DNA of 64,000 nt from Methylophaga sp. OBS1. GTDB lineage: Bacteria > Pseudomonadota > Gammaproteobacteria > Nitrosococcales > Methylophagaceae. The stretch is from NCBI RefSeq assembly GCF_026319365.1, contig NZ_JAPDMS010000006.1, forward strand, positions 124,001-188,000, written 5' to 3'. The notes under the pieces are model-generated. The model saw only the letters and a program-made list of their open reading frames with translations. It was not told where the DNA came from and did not search any database. The position numbers were made by a program, and so were the translations under genes. Of this stretch, positions 8,736-18,225 are shown piece by piece. Each line of letters begins with the position of its first letter. Position 1 is the stretch's first letter.

Positions 8736-10094
8736 ATGGCCATTAGAGCAGGGGGTATCGGCTCCGGTCTTGATGTCGAGAGCATTGTCAGCCAGCTAGT
8801 GGCGCTGGAACGACGGCCAATTAACCGGGTCCAGAATGAGCAGGCCCAGGTCAACGCCCAGATTAGCGCCTATGGTTCGCTGAAAAGTAAAATTTCTGAT
8901 TTTCAGTCTGCCATGGCTTCTCTGGGGAGTGCCTCCAGCTTCAAGCTGTTTCAGGGGACTTCGAGCAACGAAAGTGTGTTTACTGCCACAGTTGGCAGCG
9001 AAGCACTGGCTGGTAGTTATGCTGTGGATGTTCAAGCCCTGGCCGAGCGGGACAAGGTGGCCTTTGGACCGTTTGCAGACAGCAATACCACGATAGGCAG
9101 CGGCACCCTCAACCTTTCTGTGGGCAGTGAGAGTTTCAGCATCAATGTGGGTGCCGGCGACTCACTGGCCAGTATCCGTACCGCGATTAATGAAGCCAGT
9201 GATAACACCGGCGTCACAGCCTCCATCGTTAACAGTGACGATGGAGCGCGACTGGTTTTGTCCTCTAATGAAACCGGTACGGATAATGCGTTGTCGGTTA
9301 CAGTCACTGGCGATGGTGATGGTGATGACGGTGATAATGCTGGCTTATCGGCCTTGACTTATGTTTCAGGCGGCACCAATTACGCGACCTCCATTTCTAC
9401 AGCCACTGATGCAGTGGTCGAAATAGATGGCTTTACAGTGACCAGCAGTAGTAACACCATCTCTGATGCAATAGATGGCATCAGCTTTACGGCGAAAAGT
9501 GTAGGGACCGCGAGTCTTGATGTGACTCGTGACGATGAGGCGATACTCGAGTCTGTGAACCAGTTTGCCGAGGCCTATAATGCGCTGCGAACTGAAGTCA
9601 ATAATCAGCGTAGTGGACAGTTACAAGCAGACAGTACTCTGTTAAGTATCGAACAGGCATTGTCCGATGTGCTCAATGCCGGTTCTGAAATTGGCGGTTC
9701 CTCGTTTCGCTATCTGATTGAAGCCGGTGTCTCAGTCAATGAAGACGGTGTGATGGAGGTTGATGAAGCCACGGTGAGCGAAAAACTCAATACCGACTTC
9801 AATTCTTTCGTCAATCTTTTTGCGGCAGAAGATGAAGGTTATGCGGCAAGAATGGAATCCATTGCTGACGGCTGGCTTGCTGATAACGGTTTGATTAATG
9901 CCCGTGAAGAAGGCTTGAACACGCAACTGGACCGACTGGAAGATGATGAGTTAAGGCTGGAAGCCAGGCTGGAGATTGTGGAGACCCGCATCCGATCCCA
10001 GTTTACCGCATTGGATACGCTGGTCAGTGAGCTTAGTAATACCGGTGATTTTCTTTTGCAACAGCTGGCTTCATTGCCGGCAGCAAATCAATAA
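8736..10094 (+). CDS. fliD: Flagellar filament cap protein FliD
   Basis: The 452-residue protein has the typical N-terminal FliD motif GIGSGLDVESIVSQLVALE, a variable beta-rich centre (residues about 100-290, rich in Ser, Thr, Gly and Asp) and the conserved C-terminal region (FAEAYNALRTEVNNQ, LSIEQALSDVLN, ending in a coiled coil around residues 390-440). FliD forms the cap that folds exported flagellin onto the filament tip. The ribosome site TTTGGAGGG precedes the ATG. It is the first gene of the fliD-fliS-fliT unit behind a sigma54 site. An acidic, glycine-containing stretch (DGDGDDGDN at about residues 192-200) lies in the exposed centre. Confidence 0.95.
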   Translation: MAIRAGGIGSGLDVESIVSQLVALERRPINRVQNEQAQVNAQISAYGSLKSKISDFQSAMASLGSASSFKLFQGTSSNESVFTATVGSEALAGSYAVDVQALAERDKVAFGPFADSNTTIGSGTLNLSVGSESFSINVGAGDSLASIRTAINEASDNTGVTASIVNSDDGARLVLSSNETGTDNALSVTVTGDGDGDDGDNAGLSALTYVSGGTNYATSISTATDAVVEIDGFTVTSSSNTISDAIDGISFTAKSVGTASLDVTRDDEAILESVNQFAEAYNALRTEVNNQRSGQLQADSTLLSIEQALSDVLNAGSEIGGSSFRYLIEAGVSVNEDGVMEVDEATVSEKLNTDFNSFVNLFAAEDEGYAARMESIADGWLADNGLINAREEGLNTQLDRLEDDELRLEARLEIVETRIRSQFTALDTLVSELSNTGDFLLQQLASLPAANQ

Positions 10095-10109
10095 AGGGGA
10101 GTCCTTGAA

Positions 10110-10511
10110 ATGACGCAGTCCATGATCAATAAAAAGGCAATGGAAGGTTACGGTCGCACGGCAGTTGAATCTGAAGTCAATTACGCCTCACCTTACCGTA
10201 TTATCCAGATGTTGATGGAAGGCGCATTATCTAAGCTGGCAACAGCCAAGGGCTGTATTGCCCGCAATGAAATCGCTGAAAAAAGCCGCCAGATCACTTG
10301 GGGTATGAATATCATTCAGGGACTGCGCACCAGTCTGGATGCCGACAAGGGTGGCGATATCGCCGCGAATCTGGACTCACTCTATGAGTATATGGGCCGA
10401 CGGTTGCTGGAAGCGAATGTCAGTAATGATCCTGCCATCATTGATGAGGTCATTACCCTGCTGCAGGAAGTGAAAGCGGGCTGGGATAATATTCCTGCTG
10501 AATATCACTGA
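10110..10511 (+). CDS. fliS: Flagellin export chaperone FliS
   Basis: The 133-residue helical protein shows family signatures SPYRIIQMLMEGALSKLATA and YEYMGRRLLEAN. FliS binds the C-terminal helix of flagellin in the cytoplasm and keeps it unpolymerised before export. It begins 15 bases after fliD with ribosome site AAAGGGGAG. Its stop overlaps the next start by one base (TGATG). It has the usual length for the family. Confidence 0.95.
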   Translation: MTQSMINKKAMEGYGRTAVESEVNYASPYRIIQMLMEGALSKLATAKGCIARNEIAEKSRQITWGMNIIQGLRTSLDADKGGDIAANLDSLYEYMGRRLLEANVSNDPAIIDEVITLLQEVKAGWDNIPAEYH

Positions 10512-10819
10512 TGACGCAGACTAAGCTCATTCAACTCAAGCGTGCTGCTGATCTCACCAGCACCATGTTGCAAATGGCTGAGGCGGGTCAATGGTCCGGT
10601 CTATCCGAGTTTCAAAAACAGCGAACAGATTTATTGCAGCAGTGCTTCCCTCTCGATGCTGAACAACAGACGCTCGATGTGCGTGCTGTAGTTGAAACAA
10701 TGATTGCACAGAATCAACAGCTGGAACAGCTTTGCCGCCAAGCCCAGCAAAGCCTGCAAACAGAACTCCGGGGTCTCAACAACAACCGTAAAGCAGTGGC
10801 TGCCTATCAGTCATCGTAA
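10511..10819 (+). CDS. fliT: FliT-like flagellar protein
   Basis: The 102-residue, Gln-rich, all-helical protein overlaps fliS by one base. FliT, the FliD export chaperone, usually sits at this position (fliD-fliS-fliT), has this size and is similarly helical. Sequence conservation in the family is low, so the assignment rests mainly on place, size and pattern (MLQMAEAGQWSGLSEFQKQR resembles the N-terminal FliT helices). It ends the sigma54-driven fliD unit. A 133-base gap precedes fleQ. Confidence 0.6.
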   Translation: MTQTKLIQLKRAADLTSTMLQMAEAGQWSGLSEFQKQRTDLLQQCFPLDAEQQTLDVRAVVETMIAQNQQLEQLCRQAQQSLQTELRGLNNNRKAVAAYQSS

Positions 10820-10864
10820 GCCTGGTGCAAACCGCATAACCACACAAGTAGCCCTGTCATTTTT

Positions 10865-10894
10865 TTGACAATATCCCTGTAAAAATGCTTAACT
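10865..10894 (+). promoter_or_regulatory. Possible sigma70 promoter for fleQ
   Basis: There is a perfect -35 TTGACA at 10865-10870. The only candidate -10 at an acceptable distance is weak (TTAACT, 18-base spacer). No sigma54 spacing was seen in this gap, which fits a master regulator at the top of the cascade. Confidence 0.35.
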
Positions 10895-10952
10895 CCATCC
10901 TTGAAAAGAAGCGATTCAATATCGTCGATCAGAGAGCAAGGCTGGAGTAAGT

Positions 10953-12419
10953 ATGAGTGGAAATCATGTGCTGGTAGTGGAAGAAAACACTGATCGGCGC
11001 GAGATGCTATCGACTTTAATTGAATTCGTGAATTGTCAGCCGGTGATCATTGATGAGCCGGAAGTCTGGTTCGATCAAATCGACAACCTCAACGATATCG
11101 TGATGGCGATAATTGGCGATTGTGGAAATCGCCACACTACTAAACAGCTCCTGCGGGAACTGGTCAACCACGAAGCCCGCGTTCCGGTTTTTACCCTGGA
11201 TTTACCCGATACCGAAACTATTGAGTTTCCCGGTACTATCGGTTCTCTCCGTTTCCCGATTAAATACCCGCAACTGAGTAACGCCCTGCAGCAGGCCACC
11301 ATTTATCGTGGTGAGTCGCAAAGACAGGAAACCAGTAATGGCAGTCTGTTCCGCTCTCTGGTCGGCAACAGCCGGGCGGTAAAACAGGTTCAGCGCATGA
11401 TTGACCAGGTGGCTGATTCCGAGGCGAATGTGTTGATCCTGGGTGAGTCGGGTACGGGTAAGGAAGTCGTTGCCCGCAATCTGCATCATTTTTCCAGCCG
11501 ACGTGACAAACCCTTTGTACCAGTCAACTGTGGTGCCATTCCCGGCGAATTACTGGAAAGCGAATTGTTTGGCCACGAAAAGGGCGCTTTCACCGGGGCG
11601 ATTACGGCACGCAAAGGCCGTTTCGAGCTGGCTGAGGGAGGCACGCTGTTTCTGGATGAAATCGGCGACATGCCCTTACCGATGCAGGTGAAACTGCTCC
11701 GCGTTTTACAGGAACGTACCTTTGAGCGTGTTGGCAGCAACAAAACACAGACTGCCAATGTTCGGGTCATCGCGGCGACTCACCGTAACCTGGAAGAACA
11801 CATTTCCGATGGCCGTTTCCGTGAAGATCTGTTTTACCGCCTGAATGTATTCCCGATTGAAATGCCGGCACTCAGAGAACGGCCGGAAGATATTCCGTTG
11901 CTGGTCAATGAACTGATCAAGCGTATTGAGCATGAAAACCGTGGCACGGTGAAATTAACCCAGGCAGCGATGACATCCCTGTGCCGTTACAGCTGGCCGG
12001 GTAATGTACGAGAGCTGGCCAATGTGGTGGAGAGACTGGTGATTCTCTATCCCTACGCGACGGTCGACTATGATGACCTGCCCGCTAAATATCAGCTGGA
12101 AGGCGATGACCTGCCCGAACAAATCACCGCGATCATTAACGCGGTGCCCCAGGCCGACACGGCGCGTAACCTGCCTGAGACGGTGGCCAAACCGGCTGAT
12201 CAGTCTACAGAAGCTAATCTTGCTGAATCGCTTGAGAGTCTCCCCGAAGAGGGGCTTGACTTGAAAGAGCATCTTGCCAATCTTGAATACATGCTGATCA
12301 AACAGGCACTGGATGAGGCTGCGGGTGTCGTCGCCCATGCGGCACAGAAACTTAAAATGCGTCGGACCACCCTGGTGGAGAAAATGCGTAAGTACGGGAT
12401 TCAGCGAGACGGTGAATAA
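10953..12419 (+). CDS. fleQ: Flagellar master regulator FleQ (sigma54 activator)
   Basis: The 488-residue protein has an N-terminal FleQ-type receiver-like domain (residues about 5-120) in which the usual phospho-acceptor pattern is degenerate. The AAA+ domain (about 130-370) has Walker A GESGTGKE, the sigma54-contact loop [18 protein letters not shown] and [10 protein letters not shown]. The C-terminal Fis-like helix-turn-helix (about 440-485) includes [16 protein letters not shown]. FleQ activates class II flagellar promoters with RpoN, and in Pseudomonas it also responds to cyclic-di-GMP and the FleN ATPase. The intact GAFTGA motif says that it can engage sigma54. Four of the five sigma54 sites noted here lie within 5 kb of this gene. 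Confidence 0.95.
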   Translation: MSGNHVLVVEENTDRREMLSTLIEFVNCQPVIIDEPEVWFDQIDNLNDIVMAIIGDCGNRHTTKQLLRELVNHEARVPVFTLDLPDTETIEFPGTIGSLRFPIKYPQLSNALQQATIYRGESQRQETSNGSLFRSLVGNSRAVKQVQRMIDQVADSEANVLILGESGTGKEVVARNLHHFSSRRDKPFVPVNCGAIPGELLESELFGHEKGAFTGAITARKGRFELAEGGTLFLDEIGDMPLPMQVKLLRVLQERTFERVGSNKTQTANVRVIAATHRNLEEHISDGRFREDLFYRLNVFPIEMPALRERPEDIPLLVNELIKRIEHENRGTVKLTQAAMTSLCRYSWPGNVRELANVVERLVILYPYATVDYDDLPAKYQLEGDDLPEQITAIINAVPQADTARNLPETVAKPADQSTEANLAESLESLPEEGLDLKEHLANLEYMLIKQALDEAAGVVAHAAQKLKMRRTTLVEKMRKYGIQRDGE

Positions 12420-12499
12420 GCCTTTTCAGCCAGCGTCGGGCTTTTGACTGGTGTGAGGTTTAAGTTTATAAGTTGTTGTAATTAAAAGTAAAAGGTTTC

Positions 12500-12515
12500 A
12501 GGCATAGTAATTGCT
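12500..12515 (+). promoter_or_regulatory. Sigma54 promoter for fleSR
   Basis: AGGCAT - 5 nt - TTGCT, with correct GG/GC spacing. The expected start site is near 12526. That leaves the in-frame ATG at 12537 with almost no leader and supports the downstream ATG at 12558 as the fleS start. In Pseudomonas, fleSR is likewise FleQ/sigma54-dependent. Confidence 0.65.
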
Positions 12516-12557
12516 AATTCCCTGTTAAACGGCATCATGCCAAAGGGAGCAGTCAAC

Positions 12558-13742
12558 ATGAACCTGAAACTATCGACCTCAACAACCGACAGCGTGCGTC
12601 CACCGGTCGGCCGTGCTTCGGCACTAAAACAGGCAGAGCAATTCTGGCAGCCTGTCGACCAGAGCTGGCAGCGCGAACCCAGTACAGACCAAAAGCAGGC
12701 AGATAGACTGGCTAACCGCCATAGCCGTCTGCTTGAGGTTTTGCCCGCTGGTGTGGTTGTTATCGATGGGGAAGGCATTGTCCAGGAAGCCAACGCGGCA
12801 GCGATTGATTTGCTGGGTGAGCCACTGTCAGGTGAGCGCTGGATCCACATCATTGATCGCGCTTTCAGTCCACAGCCCGGCGATGGTCACGATGTATCCT
12901 TACGTGACGGCCGCCTGGTGCATATTTCTACCAGTCCGATGGGCAGCGAACCGGGGCAGATTATTCTGTTGCAGGATGTGACGGAAACCCGTGCCCTGCA
13001 AAACAAAGTCTCGCATCTGCAGCGTCTCTCCACCATGGGTGAAGTCGCAGCCAGACTGGCCCACCAGATCAGAACGCCCTTGTCCTCGGCCCTGCTCTAT
13101 CTGGCACCACTGCTGAAAGAAGACAGCGAGCCAGATATCAGACAACGATTTGCCGGTCGCCTCAAGCACAGCCTGACCCATATGGAACAACTGGTACGTG
13201 ACATGCTGGCTTTCTCCCGTGGCAGCATGGCCTCGACTTCACCGGTGGCGATTACCAGCCTGCTGGACGAAGTACTGCAGCAGTTCCAGTCACAGCCGCA
13301 ATCCGAGCAGTTTCAGATCAGTATTCATAACCACGTCAACGACGGTCATGTTTATGGCAGTCAGGCGGCACTGGCCAGTGCCATCAACAATCTGCTCAAC
13401 AATGCCCGGCAGGCCTGTGGTGATAGCGGCATCATCCGCATCTTTGCCGAATTTATTGAAGACAATAACCGGGCCTGGATTGATATTAGTGTCGAAGATA
13501 ACGGTCCCGGTATCAGCGAGGCAGACCGTGACAAAATCCTGACCCCGTTTTATACCACCCGCGCTAACGGCACCGGTCTGGGGCTTGCCGTTGTGCAATC
13601 AATTGCCAAGGCGCATAAAGGTGAGCTCTGGATTGAGAGCGATGAAGGCGAAGGCAGCACCTTTGGTTTGCGCCTGCCAATTTACCAGTCAACCAGTCAA
13701 GCCGATACTTCAGCGGCAGTTCAACAGGAGTGTGTTTCATGA
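12558..13742 (+). CDS. fleS: Flagellar sensor histidine kinase FleS
   Basis: The protein has 394 residues from the ATG at 12558, which has GGGAG eight bases upstream. An upstream in-frame ATG at 12537 lacks a ribosome site. A PAS domain (residues about 50-145) is followed by the HisKA dimerisation helix with H169 in MGEVAARLAHQIRTPL, and a HATPase domain with NNLLNNARQAC (N box), DNGPGIS and GTGLGLAVVQ. No membrane segments are seen, so it is a cytoplasmic kinase, as FleS is in Pseudomonas. It should phosphorylate FleR, whose gene overlaps it by four bases, once basal-body assembly has proceeded. Confidence 0.93.
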   Translation: MNLKLSTSTTDSVRPPVGRASALKQAEQFWQPVDQSWQREPSTDQKQADRLANRHSRLLEVLPAGVVVIDGEGIVQEANAAAIDLLGEPLSGERWIHIIDRAFSPQPGDGHDVSLRDGRLVHISTSPMGSEPGQIILLQDVTETRALQNKVSHLQRLSTMGEVAARLAHQIRTPLSSALLYLAPLLKEDSEPDIRQRFAGRLKHSLTHMEQLVRDMLAFSRGSMASTSPVAITSLLDEVLQQFQSQPQSEQFQISIHNHVNDGHVYGSQAALASAINNLLNNARQACGDSGIIRIFAEFIEDNNRAWIDISVEDNGPGISEADRDKILTPFYTTRANGTGLGLAVVQSIAKAHKGELWIESDEGEGSTFGLRLPIYQSTSQADTSAAVQQECVS

Positions 13743-15109
13743 ATCAGTCCACTATTCTGGTCGTCGAAGACGATGCCAATCTGCGTGGCGCGCTATGCGA
13801 CACATTGGAACTGGCTGGCTATCAGGTCACGGGCATGGAGCATGGTCAGTCAGCCCTGGATACTATCGCCAGTCAGCCGGTCAGTCTGCTGCTGAGTGAT
13901 CTGCAGATGCAGCCGATGGACGGCCATACACTGCTGAAAAAAGCGAAAGCGATGATGCCGGATCTGCCGGTGGTGATGATGACCGCCTACGGTACCGTCC
14001 AGAGTGCCGTAGAAGCCATGCATCAAGGGGCGTCGGACTATTTGCTGAAACCCTTTGAGGCTGACGAATTACTGGGCCGGGTACAGCGTTATGTCAGCCA
14101 GTTGGGACAGGATGAAGGTGATATGGTCGCCGAATCACGTGTCTCCAGAGAGTTGCAGGCGCTGGCCAAGCGTGTCGCCGACAGCGACGCCACCGTACTA
14201 ATCAACGGGGAAAGTGGTACTGGTAAAGAGGTGCTGGCTCGATTCCTTCACAGCCATTCGCCACGGGCTGACAAACCTTTCGTGGCGATTAACTGCGCGG
14301 CAATTCCCGAAAACATGCTGGAGGCGACCCTGTTCGGTTATGAAAAAGGGGCTTTTACCGGCGCCAGCCAGGCTTATGCCGGTAAATTCGAGCAGGCCAA
14401 TCACGGCACCATTCTGCTTGATGAAATCTCGGAAATGGACCTGGCTTTGCAAGCGAAATTACTGCGCGTACTGCAGGAAAAAGAAGTCGAACGGATTGGT
14501 GGACGTAAAGTGCTGTCGCTGGATGTACGGGTGCTGGCTACCACCAACCGCACGTTACGGGATGAGGTCAAAGCCGGTCGCTTCCGTGAGGATCTGTTTT
14601 ATCGCCTGAATGTTTTCCCGTTGCAGATTTCACCCCTGCGTGAACGGCGTGACGATATTCTGGCTCTGTCACAAAGACTGTTAGGCAAACATGCGACTCA
14701 GAATGGACGCGTAGCACCGGTCCTGGACCAGGCTGCCCGTGACAAGCTGGTCTCACACAGCTGGCCCGGTAATGTGCGTGAGCTTGACAACGTGCTGCAG
14801 CGGGCGTTGATCCTGCAAAGCGGAGAGACACTCAAGGCTGAGGATATCGCCTTTGAAGCTCTATATGGCGCAGAACAAAGCCCTGCCACGGTCGACTCAT
14901 CAGCGACGGTTTCTGCGATGCCTGATTCACAAGACCTGCGCAGCCAGGAGCAGCGTCATATTCTCGACGTGCTGGAGAAAAATCAGGGCAGCCGCCGCCT
15001 CACCGCCAGAGAGCTGGGTATCAGCGAACGTACACTACGCTACAAGATTGCCCGTTTCCGTGATCAGGGTGTCGATGTGCCCGATAAAACTGGCAAGAAG
15101 TCTGCATAG
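13739..15109 (+). CDS. fleR: Flagellar response regulator FleR (sigma54 activator)
   Basis: The 456-residue NtrC-type regulator starts at the ATG overlapping the fleS stop (ATGA) with AGGAG upstream. An in-frame GTG nine bases earlier is a less likely start. It has a receiver domain with phospho-acceptor D54 (LLLSDLQMQPMDGH), an AAA+ domain with GESGTGKE and GAFTGA, and a C-terminal Fis-type helix-turn-helix (RLTARELGISERTLRYKIA). It is the second-tier sigma54 activator of the hierarchy, partner of FleS. Its last codons contain a sigma54 promoter for fliE. Confidence 0.94.
   Translation: MNQSTILVVEDDANLRGALCDTLELAGYQVTGMEHGQSALDTIASQPVSLLLSDLQMQPMDGHTLLKKAKAMMPDLPVVMMTAYGTVQSAVEAMHQGASDYLLKPFEADELLGRVQRYVSQLGQDEGDMVAESRVSRELQALAKRVADSDATVLINGESGTGKEVLARFLHSHSPRADKPFVAINCAAIPENMLEATLFGYEKGAFTGASQAYAGKFEQANHGTILLDEISEMDLALQAKLLRVLQEKEVERIGGRKVLSLDVRVLATTNRTLRDEVKAGRFREDLFYRLNVFPLQISPLRERRDDILALSQRLLGKHATQNGRVAPVLDQAARDKLVSHSWPGNVRELDNVLQRALILQSGETLKAEDIAFEALYGAEQSPATVDSSATVSAMPDSQDLRSQEQRHILDVLEKNQGSRRLTARELGISERTLRYKIARFRDQGVDVPDKTGKKSA
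15091..15106 (+). promoter_or_regulatory. Sigma54 promoter for fliE operon
   Basis: TGGCAA - 5 nt - CTGCA, with exact GG/GC spacing, lies inside the last codons of fleR. The expected transcription start is near 15117, about 40 bases before the fliE ATG. It would drive fliEFGHIJ. Confidence 0.7.
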
Positions 15110-15157
15110 TGACATGCAGTGTCCATCAGTCCTTTTTATCCCCGGGGGGAGAGATTC

Positions 15158-15493
15158 ATGATTAACGCGATTGATCCGAACCAGCTTTTAACTCAGATGC
15201 GTGCGATGCAGGCACAGGCCAATGACAACGTCACACCGCAGCCGCCGCAGGAAGCTCAAAGCAGCGATCGGGTGGATTTTTCCAAGGTGATGCAAAATGC
15301 GGTGGGTCAGGTCAATGAGTTACAACAGAACTCCGGTGACCTGAAAACGGCTTTTGAAATGGGTGACCCTAACGTCAGTCTGGCCGAAGTCATGATTGCA
15401 TCACAAAAAGCCAGTGTGGCTTTCGAAGCGACCCTGCAGGTCCGTAACAAAATGGTAGAGGCGTATCAGGAAGTGATGCGCATGTCGATTTAA
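15158..15493 (+). CDS. fliE: Flagellar hook-basal body protein FliE
   Basis: FliE has 111 residues from the ATG at 15158, behind the strong ribosome site GGGGGGAGAG. The longer in-frame start at 15119 would fall at the predicted transcription start and is rejected. Conserved features are VDFSKVMQNAVGQVN, the GDPNVSLAEVMIASQKASV block and VRNKMVEAYQEVMRM at the C-terminus. FliE joins the MS ring to the proximal rod. It is the first gene of the basal-body operon fliEFGHIJ. Confidence 0.94.
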   Translation: MINAIDPNQLLTQMRAMQAQANDNVTPQPPQEAQSSDRVDFSKVMQNAVGQVNELQQNSGDLKTAFEMGDPNVSLAEVMIASQKASVAFEATLQVRNKMVEAYQEVMRMSI

Positions 15494-15520
15494 GCTGTTT
15501 AGTCTAATTTAGAGAAAGCC

Positions 15521-17215
15521 ATGGAAAACGCACCGGCCACTACTGCCAACCAAGCCAATATGAATGCCCCCAGCCCACGGCCCACCACGTCGCTGGCGGC
15601 GATGCAGAATAATGTTACCCGTCAGCCGGTGGTCAAACAGATGCTGTTTCTATTGGCGATTGCGGCCAGTATTGCATTGGGTGGCTGGGTATTGATGTGG
15701 TCACAGACACCGTCGTATCAGGTGTTGTTTTCCAACATGGCGCCACAGGAATCGACCGAAGTGGTTGATGTCCTGCAGCAAATGGGGGTGGACTACAAAC
15801 TGGAGCCGACCACCGGCGCACTGATGGTCCCGGCAGGTGAAGTCCAGAATCTGCGTATGCGTCTGGCGGCAGAAGGCCTGCCCCGCAGCACCTCTCAGGG
15901 TATGGAAATGCTGAATCAGGATCAGGGTTTCGGTACCAGTCAGTTTATTGAGCGGGCCCGCTATCAACGCGCGCTGGAAGAGGAGCTGTCACGTTCCATC
16001 ACGGAACTGAACAACGTCAAAAGTGCCCGTGTACATCTGGCGATTCCCAAACAATCGGTGTTTGTCCGTGATCGTAAAGATCCCACCGCCTCAGTTGTCG
16101 TCAATCTTTACGCCGGTCGAACCCTGGAACAAGGGCATGTCAATGCAATCACGCATATGGTGGCTTCCAGTGTGCCCAATATGACTAATGCCGATGTCAC
16201 TGTTGTCGATCAGCGTGGCAATCTGCTGACACAACCCGAGCGTGAAACCGGCATCGCTCTCAGCGATAGTCAGCTGGAATACACTCAGAAAGTGGAACAG
16301 CTGTACATCAGTCGTATCGAAAATATCCTGACGCCGATTGTCGGTATGAATGGCGTTCGTGCCCAGGTGGTGGCGGATATTGATTTCACCATGACCGAGC
16401 AGACTCAAGAGAGCTATAACCCCGACATGACGGCGCTGCGCAGTGAGCAGATCCGTGAAGAGGAGCGTATTGGTTCCAACGGTGCTGTCGGTGTGCCGGG
16501 CGCTTTGACTAATCAGCCCCCCGGTGGCGGCGTAGCGCCTGAAGAAACCGCCAATGTCGACGAGGAAGGTAATCCGATTCCGGCACCCCGTCCCGAGTCG
16601 TCAACCAAGAGTGCGACCCGTAACTTTGAACTGGATCGAACCATCAGTCATACCCGTGCTGCGCCTGGCGAAGTGAGAAAACTCAGTGTGGCGGTACTGG
16701 TTGATGAACGCCGTAGTGTTGATGCCGATGGTAATGTGGTCTCCACGCCGCTGACTGAAGCGGAAATGACCCGGATCAATGCACTGGTCACTGATGCTAT
16801 CGGCTTCAATCAGGCCCGGGGCGACAGCCTGAATATTGTCAATGCCGCTTTCGCTGCGCCAGAGAGTATGGAACCGCTGCCGGAAAAACCGATCTGGGAA
16901 CAGGCCTGGGTCTGGACCGTGGCCAAACAGGTCGCCGGGGCGCTGGTTGTCTTATTCCTGATATTCGGTGTGATTCGTCCGGCTTTCCGCGATATGGCAA
17001 AAGTGCCGGCAGAGACCAGCAGCAACAATCAAGATGGCATGACCGCTGAACAGGCACTATCCAATAAGAGTGGCGTCAGCAGTGATGAGATTGCTAAACT
17101 GGCAAAAGGCTCGGACCAAATGGAAGAGCAATTGAGTAATGTTCGTAGCCTGGTGCAGCAAGATCCCGCGCTGGTAGCACAAGTGGTCAAGAACTGGACA
17201 GCGAGTGATGCCTGA
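15521..17215 (+). CDS. fliF: Flagellar MS-ring protein FliF
   Basis: This 564-residue protein has a first membrane segment at about residues 41-60 (MLFLLAIAASIALGGWVLMW), a large periplasmic ring-building region (EEELSRSITELNNVKSARVH, RKDPTASVVVNLYAG), a disordered Pro/Glu-rich stretch near 320-360, and a second membrane segment near 470-488. The cytoplasmic tail binds FliG. FliF forms the MS ring in the inner membrane and houses the export gate. The stop overlaps the fliG start by one base (TGATG). Confidence 0.96.
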   Translation: MENAPATTANQANMNAPSPRPTTSLAAMQNNVTRQPVVKQMLFLLAIAASIALGGWVLMWSQTPSYQVLFSNMAPQESTEVVDVLQQMGVDYKLEPTTGALMVPAGEVQNLRMRLAAEGLPRSTSQGMEMLNQDQGFGTSQFIERARYQRALEEELSRSITELNNVKSARVHLAIPKQSVFVRDRKDPTASVVVNLYAGRTLEQGHVNAITHMVASSVPNMTNADVTVVDQRGNLLTQPERETGIALSDSQLEYTQKVEQLYISRIENILTPIVGMNGVRAQVVADIDFTMTEQTQESYNPDMTALRSEQIREEERIGSNGAVGVPGALTNQPPGGGVAPEETANVDEEGNPIPAPRPESSTKSATRNFELDRTISHTRAAPGEVRKLSVAVLVDERRSVDADGNVVSTPLTEAEMTRINALVTDAIGFNQARGDSLNIVNAAFAAPESMEPLPEKPIWEQAWVWTVAKQVAGALVVLFLIFGVIRPAFRDMAKVPAETSSNNQDGMTAEQALSNKSGVSSDEIAKLAKGSDQMEEQLSNVRSLVQQDPALVAQVVKNWTASDA

Positions 17216-18225
17216 TGGCTGAAGAAGTCAGAAAACTGAGCGGTACTGAGAGAGCAGCAGTCTTTCTGCGCTCCATCGGTGAGGCCGATGCAGCGGAAGT
17301 GCTCAAGCACATGAGCCCGAAAGAGGTGCAGAAAGTGGGGCAGGCCATGGCCACCCTGCAGAATGTCACCCGTGAAGAAGTGCAGAATGTGCTTACTAGC
17401 TTTGTCAGCACAGTAGAACAGGAAACCGGCCTGGGCATTGGTTCCCATGATTACGTGCGCAAAATGCTGGTGGGCGCATTGGGTGAAGACCGCGCCGGCA
17501 GCCTGCTGGATCGGATTCTGTCTGGCAGTAATACCAATGGCCTGGAACAACTCAAATGGATGGATGCCCGCGGTATCTATGAAGTGATTCGGCTTGAGCA
17601 TCCTCAAATCATCGCGATTGTCTGCTCATTCCTTGATGCGGACCAGGCTGCGGAAGTATTGTCATTGTTCCCGGAGCGGGACCAATCATCCATCATGCTA
17701 CGAATAGCCACACTCGATGGTGTTCAGCCTGCTGCCCTGTCCGAGCTTAACGAAATTCTGGAAAAACAATTCAGCGGTAATGCTGGCGCTCAGACCACCA
17801 CCGTGGGGGGGCTGAAAACTGCGGCGGACATTCTCAACTTCTTTGACAGTGCCAGCGAAGCAGCGATCATGGACAAGATCAAAGAATCCGAACCGGATCT
17901 GGGGCAAAATATTGAAGATCTGATGTTTGTCTTTGATAACCTCAATGACGTCGATGATCGTAGTATTCAGACTCTGATGCGTGAAATTCAAACTGACCAA
18001 CTGCAGTTGGCATTGAAAGGTGCCGACGACACCCTGAAAGAGAAATTCCTCAGAAACATGTCACAGCGTGCTGCTGAAATGATGCGTGATGATCTCGAGG
18101 CCATGGGCCCGGTCAGACTCAGTGATGTGGAGGGTGCGCAGAAAGCGATTCTGGCGACCGCGCGCAACCTGGCCGATAAAGGGGAAATCATGCTGGGCGG
18201 TGGAGCCGGCGATGACTACGTCTGA
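17215..18225 (+). CDS. fliG: Flagellar motor switch protein FliG
   Basis: FliG has 336 residues, the usual length. Recognisable are the N-terminal FliF-binding region (LSGTERAAVFLRSIGEADAA), the EHPQ motif at about residue 127 in LEHPQIIAIVCSFLDADQAA, and the charged torque helix of the C-terminal domain (LREIQTDQLQLALKGAD-like, followed by MSQRAAEMMRDDLE). FliG couples stator rotation to the rotor and, with FliM/FliN, responds to CheY-P. It overlaps fliF by one base and fliH by 14 bases. Confidence 0.96.
   Translation: MAEEVRKLSGTERAAVFLRSIGEADAAEVLKHMSPKEVQKVGQAMATLQNVTREEVQNVLTSFVSTVEQETGLGIGSHDYVRKMLVGALGEDRAGSLLDRILSGSNTNGLEQLKWMDARGIYEVIRLEHPQIIAIVCSFLDADQAAEVLSLFPERDQSSIMLRIATLDGVQPAALSELNEILEKQFSGNAGAQTTTVGGLKTAADILNFFDSASEAAIMDKIKESEPDLGQNIEDLMFVFDNLNDVDDRSIQTLMREIQTDQLQLALKGADDTLKEKFLRNMSQRAAEMMRDDLEAMGPVRLSDVEGAQKAILATARNLADKGEIMLGGGAGDDYV

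Noticed and set aside
12537..12557. Upstream ATG as the fleS start
   Set aside because: No ribosome site precedes it and it sits about ten bases after the predicted sigma54 transcription start. The ATG at 12558 has GGGAG at correct spacing.
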